Shown: positions 1 through 7,628, numbered from the stretch's first letter. The stretch: 64,000 nucleotides of DNA from DAHUXN01 sp963811805 (GCA_963811805.1 CAWESU010000001.1:2790001-2854000); one strand, 5' to 3'. The notes: generated from the letters alone by a model not told the origin. Program-made: numbers and translations.

Positions 1-39
1 GGTAGCCGGACCCGGTGCGTACTGCGCGTGCTCGCTCAT
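1..39 (-). CDS. N-terminal fragment of a third gene in the ArsR operon (possibly SRPBCC/AHSA1)
   Basis: An ATG at 39 on the minus strand directly follows the TAG stop of the VOC gene and opens MSEHAQYAPGPAT before running off the window. ArsR regulator, glyoxalase-like protein and an SRPBCC/AHSA1 protein often form one operon, and this N-terminus resembles some SRPBCC proteins. Only 13 residues are visible, so the family is inferred mainly from context. Confidence 0.4.
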   Translation of the reverse strand, partial: MSEHAQYAPGPAT

Positions 40-435
40 CTATCCTCTCCTCGTCAGCTGGGTGACCTGAATGAGGTTGCCGCAGGCGTCCTTCAGCATC
101 GCAATGGTCGAACCGGTCACGTCGGTGGGCGGCATCGTGAACTCGACGCTGCGGTCCTTCAGCCGCTCGTAGTCGGCCTTGACGTCGTCGGTGAAGAACA
201 TGGCCGCGGGCTGGCCCTGTTGAAACAGCGCTTGCTGATACGCTTTGGCCGCGGGATTGTTGTTCAGTGCGAGCTGCAGCTCGGTGCCGTTCGGCTCCTC
301 GGGCGAGGCCACGGTCAGCCACCGATATGGGCCGTTACTGAAATCAGTCTTTTTGGTAAAGCCCAGTACCTCCGTATAGAAGCGCAAGGCCTTGTCCTGA
401 TCATCCACGTATACACTGGTCACTTTGATTTTCAT
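40..435 (-). CDS. VOC family (glyoxalase/bleomycin-resistance-like) protein
   Basis: The 131-residue product starts MKIKVTSVYVDDQDKALRFY and contains the single-module VOC pattern: an N-terminal beta strand with D-Q-x-K-A-x-x-F-Y, a central GTELQL strand and a C-terminal KDACGNLIQV strand holding a typical metal-ligand or substrate position. Proteins of this size act as dimeric lyases, isomerases or drug-binding proteins; the substrate cannot be read here. Its start overlaps the stop of the upstream arsR-like gene by four bases (ATGA), so the two are translationally coupled and probably repressed together by that regulator. Confidence 0.85.
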   Translation of the reverse strand: MKIKVTSVYVDDQDKALRFYTEVLGFTKKTDFSNGPYRWLTVASPEEPNGTELQLALNNNPAAKAYQQALFQQGQPAAMFFTDDVKADYERLKDRSVEFTMPPTDVTGSTIAMLKDACGNLIQVTQLTRRG

Positions 436-821
436 TTCGTTTCTCCTTTGTCACGTTCGCGGTTTGCGCCGCGTCTCGTCGTCTTCTTTCTTGTTGGTGT
501 TGCGCCTTTTGTCGATTCATCCATGCGGTCGAGGTGGCGTTCGAGAGCGTCCACGCGGGCGGACCAGAATCGACGGAACTGAGCCAGCCAAGCATCGACC
601 TCCTGGAATCGTTCTGGCTTCAGCCGGTACAGACGGCGCTGCGCATCCACGGTGGCCTCCACGAAACCGGTCTCGCGCAGCACTCGCAGGTGCTTTGACA
701 CCGTCGGCTGCGGCATACGAAGCTGTCGCTCGATCTCTCCCACGGATTGTTGTGAGGAAACCAGCAGGCTCAATATCGCGCGGCGGTTCGGCTCGGCAAT
801 GATTTCGAATGCGGATTCCAT
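432..821 (-). CDS. ArsR-family winged-helix transcriptional regulator
   Basis: The 129-residue protein (MESAFEIIAEPNRRAILSLL...) has the ArsR/SmtB winged helix at about residues 5-80, with the recognition helix in MPQPTVSKHLRVLRETGFVE. No metal-binding ELCVCDL-type cysteine motif is present, so it belongs to the non-metal ArsR group usually found beside SRPBCC and VOC genes. An upstream in-frame ATG exists at 857, but the start at 821 gives the normal family N-terminus and leaves the near-palindrome at 830-847 outside the coding region as a plausible autoregulatory operator. The C-terminus is Lys/Arg-rich. Confidence 0.85.
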   Translation of the reverse strand: MESAFEIIAEPNRRAILSLLVSSQQSVGEIERQLRMPQPTVSKHLRVLRETGFVEATVDAQRRLYRLKPERFQEVDAWLAQFRRFWSARVDALERHLDRMDESTKGATPTRKKTTRRGANRERDKGETK

Positions 822-829
822 GTTCTTAA

Positions 830-847
830 TATACTCTACAGAGCATA
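830..847. promoter_or_regulatory. Candidate ArsR operator
   Basis: TATACTCT-AC-AGAGCATA is an 8-2-8 inverted repeat with one mismatch, nine bases upstream of the chosen arsR start. Its position and AT-rich flanks fit an autorepressor site overlapping the promoter; binding is inferred. Confidence 0.5.
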
Positions 848-1039
848 TACGTGTCAAGGTATATTTACGGGCAAGAGCCAGACGACGGTTTCAGTCCACT
901 TGCCGGGATTCGCCCGCGGATGCTTTCTTGGCGGGGGTGCGATTCAGATCTATGTGTGCCGCGGCCCCTTCAGCGTTGGGGCGGGAGAAGGGCTGACCGC
1001 CATGTTGCCCGTGACTCGACAGGAATCCCGACCTATCAC

Positions 1040-1264
1040 TTCCTACAACCCGACAAACCAGGCACAAAGCAACTTTTGCGGTACCCGCTATTTGAAGATA
1101 AGAACGACTCTACGGTAGAGTTACACGTCCGGCTGTTCGGCGAAGGCACAGACTGTTCGCGGCCAACGAAAGCCATCAACATCGGAGACGGCCTTTTCCA
1201 GTTGGATGCACCTAATCTTTATGTTGCAATGACGCGCGGTTCAAAGTTATCGGTTTATGTTCGA
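1040..1264 (+). pseudogene. Decayed coding fragment, possibly the C-terminal end of an SF1 (UvrD-like) helicase
   Basis: One reading frame across this stretch holds a coherent peptide (LLRYPLFEDKNDSTVELHVR, then LDAPNLYVAMTRGSK at 1202-1246) with no plausible start or upstream domain. The LYVAMTRG string resembles helicase motif VI of UvrD-type enzymes (LYVALTRA). The rest of 858-1295 shows no other gene. Similarity rests on about ten residues, so the identity is tentative. Confidence 0.25.
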
Positions 1265-1295
1265 AGACCATGCTCCTGCTCAATTCGAGGCGAAA

Positions 1296-1850
1296 ATGAG
1301 AAATGTAATCTACTTTATCAACATTGCCCTAGATGGCTGCTGCGACCATACCAAATTCAATCCCGATGAAGAAACGTTTGAGTATGTTACGCACCTCACG
1401 CGAGATGCTGACACATTCCTCTACGGGCGTAAGACTTATCAATTGATGGTTCCTTATTGGCCTGATATCGCAAAAAGCCAGTCCGAGACAAAAGCGCATA
1501 TCGAATTTGCTCAAACCTTTGTCTCCAAGAAGAAGATTGTTTTTTCACGATCATTGGCCGGCGCTGAAGATGAAAATACGAGAATTGTTCGTACGAACCT
1601 TCGCGACGAAATACTTAAACTGAAGCAAGAACGGGGCAAAAATATTTTGGTCGGCGGTGTAGATGTTCCTTCACAACTAATGGAGCTTGGCCTTATTGAT
1701 GAGTATCATTTTGTGGTTCACCCGATAGTTGCAGGAGAAGGGAGACGGTTGTTTGAAGGTGTTAGCCTGAAGGAGAGATTACAATTAAGGCTTGTTGAGT
1801 CCAAGATTTTTAAATCAGGATGTGTTGCGCTTCGTTACTTGAAACAGTGA
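1296..1850 (+). CDS. Dihydrofolate reductase family protein (RibD C-terminal-like)
   Basis: The 184-residue protein begins MRNVIYFINIALDGCCDH, the standard N-terminal strand of standalone RibD_C/DHFR-like reductases, followed by a GRKTYQLM segment and ILVGGVDVPSQLMELGLIDE, which matches the G-G-x-x-L...DE nucleotide-binding region of the fold. These proteins are NAD(P)H-dependent reductases, mostly of unknown substrate. A GAGG ribosome site at 1287-1290 selects the ATG at 1296 over an earlier in-frame ATG at 1257. The gene is clearly AT-richer than its neighbours and lies between decayed fragments, which suggests horizontal acquisition. Confidence 0.85.
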   Translation: MRNVIYFINIALDGCCDHTKFNPDEETFEYVTHLTRDADTFLYGRKTYQLMVPYWPDIAKSQSETKAHIEFAQTFVSKKKIVFSRSLAGAEDENTRIVRTNLRDEILKLKQERGKNILVGGVDVPSQLMELGLIDEYHFVVHPIVAGEGRRLFEGVSLKERLQLRLVESKIFKSGCVALRYLKQ

Positions 1851-1927
1851 CGGAAAAAACTTGCCAGATACTCGCGCCGCTCTGCGTCAATAATCCTTAT
1901 TTCCTTTATGCACCTTACTTTCCGACA

Positions 1928-2040
1928 GTGCCTCAACAGACCACCCTCGACCTTTACTCAGACGAAGACCTCGACGAGATGATCGCAGCCCAGGAAAAGT
2001 TCTCGATGCCGTGGGATTCGAATCGGGGAGCGTACAGTAG
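1928..2040 (+). pseudogene. Remnant resembling the C-terminus of a tyrosine recombinase/integrase
   Basis: The frame reads PQQTTLDLYSDEDLDEMIAAQ and, after a shift near 1992, continues GKVLDAVGFESGSVQ before a stop at 2040. The T-T-L-x-x-Y pattern followed by an acidic helix resembles the end of phage-type integrases, where the Tyr is catalytic. It lies just beyond the 3' end of tRNA-Asp, a usual position for an integrase. No catalytic Arg/His box survives. The call is tentative. Confidence 0.3.
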
Positions 2041-2093
2041 GAGCTGTCGGTAGGAGTTTTCGGTGTCACGTCCGATAACTCCTTTTGAAAGAA

Positions 2094-2170
2094 TGGCGGG
2101 GACGACGGGGCTCGAACCCGCGACCTCTGCCGTGACAGGGCAGCGTTCTAGCCGGCTGAACTACGTCCCC
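2094..2170 (-). tRNA. tRNA-Asp (anticodon GTC)
   Basis: The minus strand folds into a full cloverleaf. The acceptor stem GGGGACG pairs with CGTCCCC, the anticodon loop is CTGTCAC (GTC), the T loop is TTCGAGC, the discriminator base is G and CCA is encoded. It is 77 nt including CCA and lies 26 bases downstream of tRNA-Val on the same strand. Confidence 0.95.
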
Positions 2171-2196
2171 GCATGCTTGCGGTATGAAGCGAACAC

Positions 2197-2272
2197 TGGT
2201 GGGCGATGTGCGATTTGAACGCACGACCTTCCCGGTGTAAGCGGGATGCTCTAACCTCTGAGCTAACCGCCC
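2197..2272 (-). tRNA. tRNA-Val (anticodon TAC)
   Basis: The minus strand gives an acceptor stem GGGCGGT/ATCGCCC with one G-U pair, an anticodon loop CTTACAC (TAC), a T loop TTCAAAT, discriminator A and an encoded CCA. It is the first gene of a two-tRNA transcript with tRNA-Asp. Confidence 0.95.
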
Positions 2273-2277
2273 GTACC

Positions 2278-2306
2278 ATGCTATCCGAAGCCTCGCTGAG
2301 CGTCAA
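2278..2306 (-). promoter_or_regulatory. Sigma70-type promoter of the tRNA-Val/tRNA-Asp operon
   Basis: On the minus strand TTGACG and TAGCAT are separated by exactly 17 bases, and the -10 box ends five bases before the mature 5' end of tRNA-Val. Confidence 0.6.
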
Positions 2307-2413
2307 CCGCGACCGTAGCGGTTTATTTTCGCCGCCTTCTCACAACAATTCCCATCGGCTTGACGTTCTGATACTCGCCAAGTACACTCGATGTTGTAGC
2401 CAAAACAAAACGG

Positions 2414-2695
2414 ATGCTCCTCTCTCGCGATTTCGTCGGATACATGTCTAAAGAAGTGGTTAAACGGCTTGTGGACCGTCAAATGATTGAGGCCAAGTCG
2501 GTTGAGCAGCTTTCCGAGCGCGTTCGGCAAGCCATGGTCGACGAGCTCACCGTTGAGGATCGCCTCAACGAAGAAGTTCGCGACATTCTGGCCCAGCACA
2601 ATGACGAAATGCGCAAGGTGGGGGCCTCCTACCAGGAAATGTACAAGAAAGTGAAGGGCGAACTCGCGCGCCAGAGGAAGTTGATTCTTCGCTGA
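2414..2695 (+). CDS. DUF507 family protein, first of a pair
   Basis: The 93-residue protein (MLLSRDFVGYMSKEVVKRLV...) is mostly helical and matches the DUF507 pattern: an N-terminal helix, a conserved ELTVEDRLNEEVRDIL block and a basic C-terminal helix. The function of the family is unknown. The stop codon overlaps the start of the second DUF507 gene (TGATG), so the two are translationally coupled and may form a heterodimer. In other lineages DUF507 occurs as one longer polypeptide; here the two halves are separate genes. Confidence 0.8.
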   Translation: MLLSRDFVGYMSKEVVKRLVDRQMIEAKSVEQLSERVRQAMVDELTVEDRLNEEVRDILAQHNDEMRKVGASYQEMYKKVKGELARQRKLILR

Positions 2696-2997
2696 TGCGA
2701 CTCACCCGCGAAAAGACGGTACGCCTCTCTCACCGAATCATTGACCTCCTTGTTTCCGTCGAAGATCTGGACTTTGTGGAAGATCGCGACACCATCCGCC
2801 AGGAAGTCGTCACCATTTTAACGGAATTGTTGAAACAAGAAGAGCAAGTTGACGCCGAGGCTCGCGCCAAGATCGCTTCGCAGAAGAAGGAAATCCTCGA
2901 AGGCAGCGAGGAATGGGACATTCTCTACCGCCGCTATTACAGCGAATCGCTCAAGCGTATGGGCGTAGCCGACCTCACCGGGCCGCGCAGGTTCTAA
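2695..2997 (+). CDS. DUF507 family protein, second of a pair
   Basis: The 100-residue protein MRLTREKTVRLSHRIIDLLV... aligns by eye with its upstream neighbour: R-L-T/S-R-E start, an amphipathic helix, an acidic D-x-x-x-I-R-Q-E-V segment, then an E-I-L-E-G-S-x-E-W-D tail ending in YYSESLKRMG. It begins at the ATG overlapping the previous stop and is followed by a strong terminator at 3080-3107. No catalytic motif is visible. Confidence 0.8.
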   Translation: MRLTREKTVRLSHRIIDLLVSVEDLDFVEDRDTIRQEVVTILTELLKQEEQVDAEARAKIASQKKEILEGSEEWDILYRRYYSESLKRMGVADLTGPRRF

Positions 2998-3079
2998 CTT
3001 CTCCAACTCCCTCAAGACTCGCACCCAACATCCCGAGCATCCTAACCGCGCAGGAGAAAGCGAAAATGTTCCAGGCAAA

Positions 3080-3107
3080 AAAAGACGGCCCACAAAGGCC
3101 GTCTTTT
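3080..3107. terminator. Bidirectional intrinsic terminator
   Basis: AAAAGACGGCC pairs perfectly with GGCCGTCTTTT around a CACAAA loop. A-rich sequence on one side and T-rich on the other let it serve both the DUF507 operon and the converging M48 protease gene. Confidence 0.9.
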
Positions 3108-3131
3108 CGTAGGTCGATAAATGACGTTCGG

Positions 3132-4145
3132 TCAGTTCGGGCGGCGCTTCAGCACAGGTGCGTTGTCGTCGCCGCTGTCGGTTTGCCCTTGCTGAGTCTG
3201 AGCGGACTTCTGTTCCGCTTTGCTTTTTAGCGTAGGCTTGCCGGCACGCGCTTGCTGAATCCTTTCGCCTGATTCCAACCGTAAGAGACGCGCCTTCACG
3301 GTGTCGAATTCAGAGGTCGTTACGATATATTCCGGACGAGGCGGAAGGATGCTAGCGATCTCCTTTTGCGCCGCGATGATGCGATCCGGTGTGGGGGGAT
3401 GGGTCTCGAAAATCTTAGGAATGGTTCCGGGTTGCTTCTTTTCCTCAGCCTCGACCTTCTCAAAGAACGCAACAAACGCATTCGGGTCGTAACCCGCTTT
3501 GTACATGTACTGCAGTCCGAGGTAGTCCGCTTCACGTTCCGCATCGCGCCCAAACTTCAAATAGGTCATGGGAATCGCGAAATTCATTCCCTCGTAGATC
3601 CCGTAGCCAGCCCACGTGCCGGGCAAGGTCATAATCAGCGGGATAGACGCGATCTGCATGATATTCGCTTTGGTGGCGTTGCGCGTCTGGTGTCGCGCGC
3701 AGACGTGGGCAATCTCATGCGCCATCACCCCGGCGAGTTCCGACTCCGTGTCCGCATGCAAAATCACACCGGTGTTGACGTAGAAAAATCCGCCGGGGAG
3801 AGCAAAGGCGTTGATGTGCTCATCATCGATCACCTTGATGGTGAAGGGCACCTCGGCGTCGGAGTTTCTCACCAGGTTTTGCCCGACCTTATTGACGTAA
3901 CCGACAATCACCGGGTCTTGGATCAGCTTCGAAACCTTTTCCACTTCTTCCGACAACTGCTTTCCAAGGGCGATTTCACGCTGGATCGAATACATATCGG
4001 GGCCATGCCCCACTTTTCGATTGCCAATCGCGTTGACGTCAGATTCCGTACCCGCTTTTACCGTGTCGGATTGGGCTAGAGCCGTGGGGGTGCCGATAAC
4101 AATCGCCAGAAGGAAAACTGCAAAACCTGTGGAGGTTCTCTTCAT
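3132..4145 (-). CDS. Secreted M48 family metalloprotease
   Basis: The 337-residue protein has a Sec signal peptide (cleavage near ALA-QS, residues 22-26) and the M48 zinc site: HEIAH at 143-147 and a downstream E-R-E-A-D motif whose Glu205 is the third ligand. This is the BepA/YfgC-like layout without C-terminal TPR repeats; instead residues 300-337 are polar and Gln/Lys-rich. Periplasmic M48 enzymes take part in outer-membrane protein quality control. The gene is monocistronic and shares the terminator at 3080-3107 with the facing operon. Confidence 0.9.
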   Translation of the reverse strand: MKRTSTGFAVFLLAIVIGTPTALAQSDTVKAGTESDVNAIGNRKVGHGPDMYSIQREIALGKQLSEEVEKVSKLIQDPVIVGYVNKVGQNLVRNSDAEVPFTIKVIDDEHINAFALPGGFFYVNTGVILHADTESELAGVMAHEIAHVCARHQTRNATKANIMQIASIPLIMTLPGTWAGYGIYEGMNFAIPMTYLKFGRDAEREADYLGLQYMYKAGYDPNAFVAFFEKVEAEEKKQPGTIPKIFETHPPTPDRIIAAQKEIASILPPRPEYIVTTSEFDTVKARLLRLESGERIQQARAGKPTLKSKAEQKSAQTQQGQTDSGDDNAPVLKRRPN

Positions 4146-4323
4146 GGACCCTCCTCCTTGCCAATACGGGCATTATACACCCCGATTGGCCCTTGTGCTT
4201 GCCGAATGTGATGCAGGCTGCTCCGAAAGAGTTTCTTTCTGCCCTCACTCCATCCCTGATCTTGCGAGCCCCACGCCTCAGGGCCTCTGATGGTTTCTAT
4301 GATAACCTGTAGGCTCAGTTCTA

Positions 4324-4352
4324 TTGACGCTGTTTGCTGTTCTATCTACAGT
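4324..4352 (+). promoter_or_regulatory. Candidate promoter for the small gene at 4365
   Basis: TTGACG and TACAGT are separated by 17 bases, ending 12 bases before the ATG. The -10 box is weak (four of six consensus positions), so this is tentative. Confidence 0.35.
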
Positions 4353-4364
4353 GGTTGTAGTGGC

Positions 4365-4586
4365 ATGGCCCTCAAGAAAATACAGATCGGCCAGGTATGG
4401 AAGAAGGACGATACCGGTGACTCGTACCTCGTAACGAAGATCTATAACGAGGCGCTGGCCACCTTTGCTGTCCTGCGCAAGGCAGGCTCTGAAACGGACG
4501 CTCCGTTGCGCGTTCGCGTCGTCCGTGCGGGCGCGTCGCCTAGCTTGCCGGGCTTTCGCTTCACGCAAGAGTCGGAAGAGTTTTAG
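4365..4586 (+). CDS. Small conserved-looking hypothetical protein
   Basis: The 73-residue product reads MALKKIQIGQVWKKDDTGDS... and ends FRFTQESEEF. The I-Q-I-G-Q-V-W start followed by alternating strands (YLVTKIYNEALATFAVLR) suggests a small beta-barrel or SH3-like fold, as in many 60-80 residue cytosolic proteins. It has no signal peptide. A weak promoter lies just upstream. No function is assigned. Confidence 0.6.
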   Translation: MALKKIQIGQVWKKDDTGDSYLVTKIYNEALATFAVLRKAGSETDAPLRVRVVRAGASPSLPGFRFTQESEEF

Positions 4587-4606
4587 GCCCAGTCACGGAG
4601 TTCCGG

Positions 4607-5386
4607 ATGGCCGACGGTTTCCCGAGGATCCTCACTCATGCAGGGCGCGTCAGCCGCGTCCTCTTTGCGTTTTTCCTGATCCCAGCATCAGCCTTTGCCA
4701 CAACCATCATCGCTGTACGCACCGCGGAATTTGTCATCATTGCCACGGACAGCAAGGCAACGTACCTGGGGCAGCCTGGGCCGCCGACGGTCTGCAAGAT
4801 TTACAATAACGGTGAGCTTTATTTTGCTGCGGCTGGACTCGATCGAGATTCCCAGCGCAATTTTTCCGTGAAGGACGTCGTCGCGCAAAGTCTTTTGCCC
4901 TCGGCGAATTTCGATGACCAAGTCGCGCGCGTCGAGAATGCCGTTTCTCAATCCCTGTTGACGGAGTTGCATCGCTTGCAGCGGGAAGACCCCGGTACTT
5001 ACGCGTTCACGATGCACAACAGCAGGGAGGTGGTGAGCCTGGTACTTGCTCAATATCAGGACGGAGTCCCGCATCTCGCAGCGCGTGGATTTGGATGGAT
5101 CGCCAATCCCGCTCCTGCCATCAAGATTGACCGCATCACCTGTCCGGGAGACTGCTCCAATGGCAGGGAATTGGTTTCCCTGGGCGAGAAAACTGCCGCC
5201 GAGAAATTCATGCATGCCAACGCCGGCGAAGATTTCGATCTTCCCGCGCTCGCCACGAAGCTTGTCCAGCTCGAGATCGACGATTCGCCTGGCAACGTAG
5301 GCCCGCCCATCAACGAAGTGCGCCTCGACAAGGACGGTGTCTCCTGGATCTCAAATGATGCAGGCTGCCCTGTTGCGGCGCGATAA
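4607..5386 (+). CDS. Predicted secreted Ntn-hydrolase, proteasome beta-subunit-like
   Basis: The 259-residue protein has a signal peptide (hydrophobic core VLFAFFLIPASA, cleavage expected after AFA at residue 31), so the mature chain begins with Thr32 in TTIIAVRTAEFVIIATDSKA. That pattern matches the N-terminal strands of proteasome beta subunits and HslV. Counting Thr32 as Thr1, Asp48 falls at position 17 and Lys64 at position 33, exactly the proteasomal catalytic Thr/Asp/Lys spacing. It is therefore likely an N-terminal-nucleophile amidohydrolase or protease activated by signal-peptidase cleavage. A GGAG site lies nine bases before the ATG. The substrate is unknown. Confidence 0.7.
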   Translation: MADGFPRILTHAGRVSRVLFAFFLIPASAFATTIIAVRTAEFVIIATDSKATYLGQPGPPTVCKIYNNGELYFAAAGLDRDSQRNFSVKDVVAQSLLPSANFDDQVARVENAVSQSLLTELHRLQREDPGTYAFTMHNSREVVSLVLAQYQDGVPHLAARGFGWIANPAPAIKIDRITCPGDCSNGRELVSLGEKTAAEKFMHANAGEDFDLPALATKLVQLEIDDSPGNVGPPINEVRLDKDGVSWISNDAGCPVAAR

Positions 5387-5434
5387 ATCGCCGCACGCTT
5401 CACCTGATGCAGGAATTTCCTGGCGCGCCCTGAA

Positions 5435-6007
5435 CTAATCCTTTGGCTTGTAAGTCCCCAACTTCATCGCGATAGGTTTCAGCGTGGGATAAAACTGCAC
5501 GAAAGTGTTGTCCACCGCGCCGTGCTGATTGTGGCATTGCCAGCATGCTTGCTTCGGATTTGCTGGCGCGCTCTCTGCGTTCAATCCGAAGTTGAAATAT
5601 GCCCACTTCTCCGGAAAGCGATTCTCGTCTTTCACTGCCGCGGCGATTCCCTGCAGATCCGTCTGAAAATGCCCGCCTTTGTTGATCGATCCTTTGCTCG
5701 CCGCTTCGCGCTCTTCGAGCACAAAGATCGTCTTGTCCGGCCATCGGCCCGTGGCAACAAACACTCGATACGCGCTGGGCGCGACAAAAACGTTGGTGAA
5801 TGCCGGCGGCGTGTTCGCATTCGCGCTGTACGCCATTCCTAATCCCGAAGACAGATAAATCCATTCGCGGTAATTTTGCGGTCGAACCAGACGATTCCCA
5901 TCGACGTACTGCGGCTGACCGGCCGCAGCAGCCGAGTGGCCAGCCTGCTGCGCGAGCAATCCGCCCGTCGCCGCAATCGCCAGAATCAAGACCGTCACCT
6001 GTCGCAT
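5435..6007 (-). CDS. Cytochrome P460 family c-type heme protein
   Basis: The 190-residue exported protein has a signal peptide (residues 1-20) and a c-type heme attachment site CWQCH at 155-159 near the C-terminus. The REWIYLSSGLGMAY segment and the F-V-x-x-x-A-Y-R-x-F-x-A-T-G-x-W core are typical of cytochrome P460 domain proteins. Characterised members oxidise hydroxylamine or bind NO; in heterotrophs the physiological role is mostly unknown. The gene is monocistronic and lies downstream of bshB1 on the same strand. Confidence 0.85.
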   Translation of the reverse strand: MRQVTVLILAIAATGGLLAQQAGHSAAAAGQPQYVDGNRLVRPQNYREWIYLSSGLGMAYSANANTPPAFTNVFVAPSAYRVFVATGRWPDKTIFVLEEREAASKGSINKGGHFQTDLQGIAAAVKDENRFPEKWAYFNFGLNAESAPANPKQACWQCHNQHGAVDNTFVQFYPTLKPIAMKLGTYKPKD

Positions 6008-6060
6008 CTTCTTCTCTTTCGCAGACTGCCTGCCATCAGAAACGCGATGGCGATTCGTTT

Positions 6061-6780
6061 CTAGACTGATCGCACCGGCATCTTAACAACGTCTTCCACT
6101 TGCATGATTTCGCGCACCAGAAAGGGCTCCGCGTATTTGACGCCGATCATCCGGCCGTAATACCGCGAAGTCAGATTGACGCGATCTTCCAGCTCATCGA
6201 GCGGAATATGCACGCGCGACTTCTTCTCCGCCTTCCGTGGCCTGAACTGCGACGCATACGCCAGAATCGCCTTGTGCCGTTTCTCAAACTGCTTTGTGAT
6301 GTCCACCGCAAACGACGGCCTCACCGTCTCATCGTACGTGGTCGAATACAAAATCTTGAACGGTCGGAAAGCTTCGCCGGGAATCGCCAGTTGTTTTAGG
6401 CCGGCAAGAAAGCACGCCTCATAGGAAAGTTTCGCCGCGTTGTAGTGATCTGGGTGGCGTCCCTCCCAGTACGGCAGAATCACCGTGTGTGGTTGCCACT
6501 CGCGAATTTTGGCCGCCACGGCCAGCTTGTACTTCTCGCTGACTTCAAGGTGTGCATCCGGCAAACCCAGATTCGCGCGCATCGCGAGGCCCATGATTCG
6601 CCCCGCCTGCGCCGCTTCGTGAAGGCGCTGTTCCGGCGTGCCTCGCGTTCCCATTTCGCCGCGCGTCAAATCGAGAACGCCTGTCTTGTATCCGCGCTGC
6701 GCCATCTTGATGAGCGTGCCACCGCAGGTCAGCTCCACGTCGTCCGGATGCGCCGCAATCGCCAGCAAATCGAGTTTCAT
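6061..6780 (-). CDS. bshB1: Bacillithiol biosynthesis deacetylase BshB1 (LmbE/PIG-L family)
   Basis: The 239-residue protein starts MKLDLLAIAAHPDDVELTCG, with the LmbE zinc motif AHPDD at residues 9-13 and the distal ligand in GRHPDHYNA. The length and the LTRGEMGTRGTPEQR block match BshB1, which deacetylates GlcNAc-malate to GlcN-malate in bacillithiol synthesis; bacillithiol genes are known in Acidobacteriota. The partners bshA and bshC are not in this window. Mycothiol MshB-type activity is less likely from the length. Confidence 0.88.
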   Translation of the reverse strand: MKLDLLAIAAHPDDVELTCGGTLIKMAQRGYKTGVLDLTRGEMGTRGTPEQRLHEAAQAGRIMGLAMRANLGLPDAHLEVSEKYKLAVAAKIREWQPHTVILPYWEGRHPDHYNAAKLSYEACFLAGLKQLAIPGEAFRPFKILYSTTYDETVRPSFAVDITKQFEKRHKAILAYASQFRPRKAEKKSRVHIPLDELEDRVNLTSRYYGRMIGVKYAEPFLVREIMQVEDVVKMPVRSV

Positions 6781-6896
6781 TCCGCCTCCCGCGATAATTC
6801 CAACGCCGATTCTATCGTTTGCGAGAGAGCCCCGTCAAAACTGTTGGTCTGGACGCCGGACGATGCTAACGTGAATTTGCTCGTCAGGAGTCACAA

Positions 6897-7625
6897 ATGC
6901 CTCAGGCACTCGAAGGCCGCGTCGCGCTCGTCACCGGCGGCGCCAAGCGCATCGGCCGCAGCATCGTAGAAAAGCTCGCGGCGGAAGGCGCGGATGTAGT
7001 CATCAATTACGAGTCCTCGCAGACGGAAGCGGAGGGTCTTGCCTCTGATGTTCGCAAGCTCGGCCGCCGCGCCCTGGCGATTCCCGCGAACGTCGCCCGC
7101 AAACAGGAAGTCCAGCGCATGTTCCTGACCATCGAGCGCGAGTTTTCCCGGCTCGATATTCTGGTGAACAACGCTGGAATGTTTTCCGCCGCTGATTTTC
7201 TGGACCTGACGGAAGAGCAATGGGACACCATTATGTCCACGAACCTGAAATCCCAATATCTCTGCGCGCAAGCTGCCGCGCCGCTGCTCAAGAAGAGCGG
7301 CCACGGGCGCATCGTCAACATTTCTTCGCTCGGAGGGATGCTGCCGTGGCCCAAATTCACGCATTATTGCGTTTCCAAGGCGGGAGTGATCATGCTGACG
7401 CGCTGCCTGGCTCGCGCGCTTGCGCCGGAAATACTGGTCAACAGCGTCGCGCCCGGCACGATTCAGTTTCCCGGCGAAGAACCCGACGAAGATTACATTC
7501 GCCGCGCGCCGCTGCATCGCACAGGTACAGGCTCGGAAATCGCCGACGCCGTCTTCTTTTTCGTAACCTCGGATTTTGTCACCGGCCAAATTCTCGCCGT
7601 CGACGGCGGCCGCAGCCTTACGTAA
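6897..7625 (+). CDS. SDR family NAD(P)-dependent oxidoreductase
   Basis: The 242-residue protein is a classical short-chain dehydrogenase. It has the cofactor motif TGGAKRIGRSI near residue 14, NNAG near 91, an active-site Ser in NISSLGG and the YxxxK motif YCVSK, ending in the usual GQILAVDGGRSLT. The R-I-G-R version of the glycine motif and the basic residue after it point to NADPH and resemble FolM/pteridine-reductase-like members; FabG-like use is also possible. A stop-proximal terminator follows at 7629-7659. Confidence 0.85.
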   Translation: MPQALEGRVALVTGGAKRIGRSIVEKLAAEGADVVINYESSQTEAEGLASDVRKLGRRALAIPANVARKQEVQRMFLTIEREFSRLDILVNNAGMFSAADFLDLTEEQWDTIMSTNLKSQYLCAQAAAPLLKKSGHGRIVNISSLGGMLPWPKFTHYCVSKAGVIMLTRCLARALAPEILVNSVAPGTIQFPGEEPDEDYIRRAPLHRTGTGSEIADAVFFFVTSDFVTGQILAVDGGRSLT

Positions 7626-7628
7626 AAA

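Noticed and set aside
432..857. Longer arsR frame starting at 857
   Set aside because: It would place the operator-like palindrome in the coding region and add residues outside the family fold.
1820..2053. A 77-codon open frame taken as a gene
   Set aside because: Its first half overlaps the DHFR-like gene end and has no motif; only the part from 1928 resembles an integrase, and it is frameshifted.
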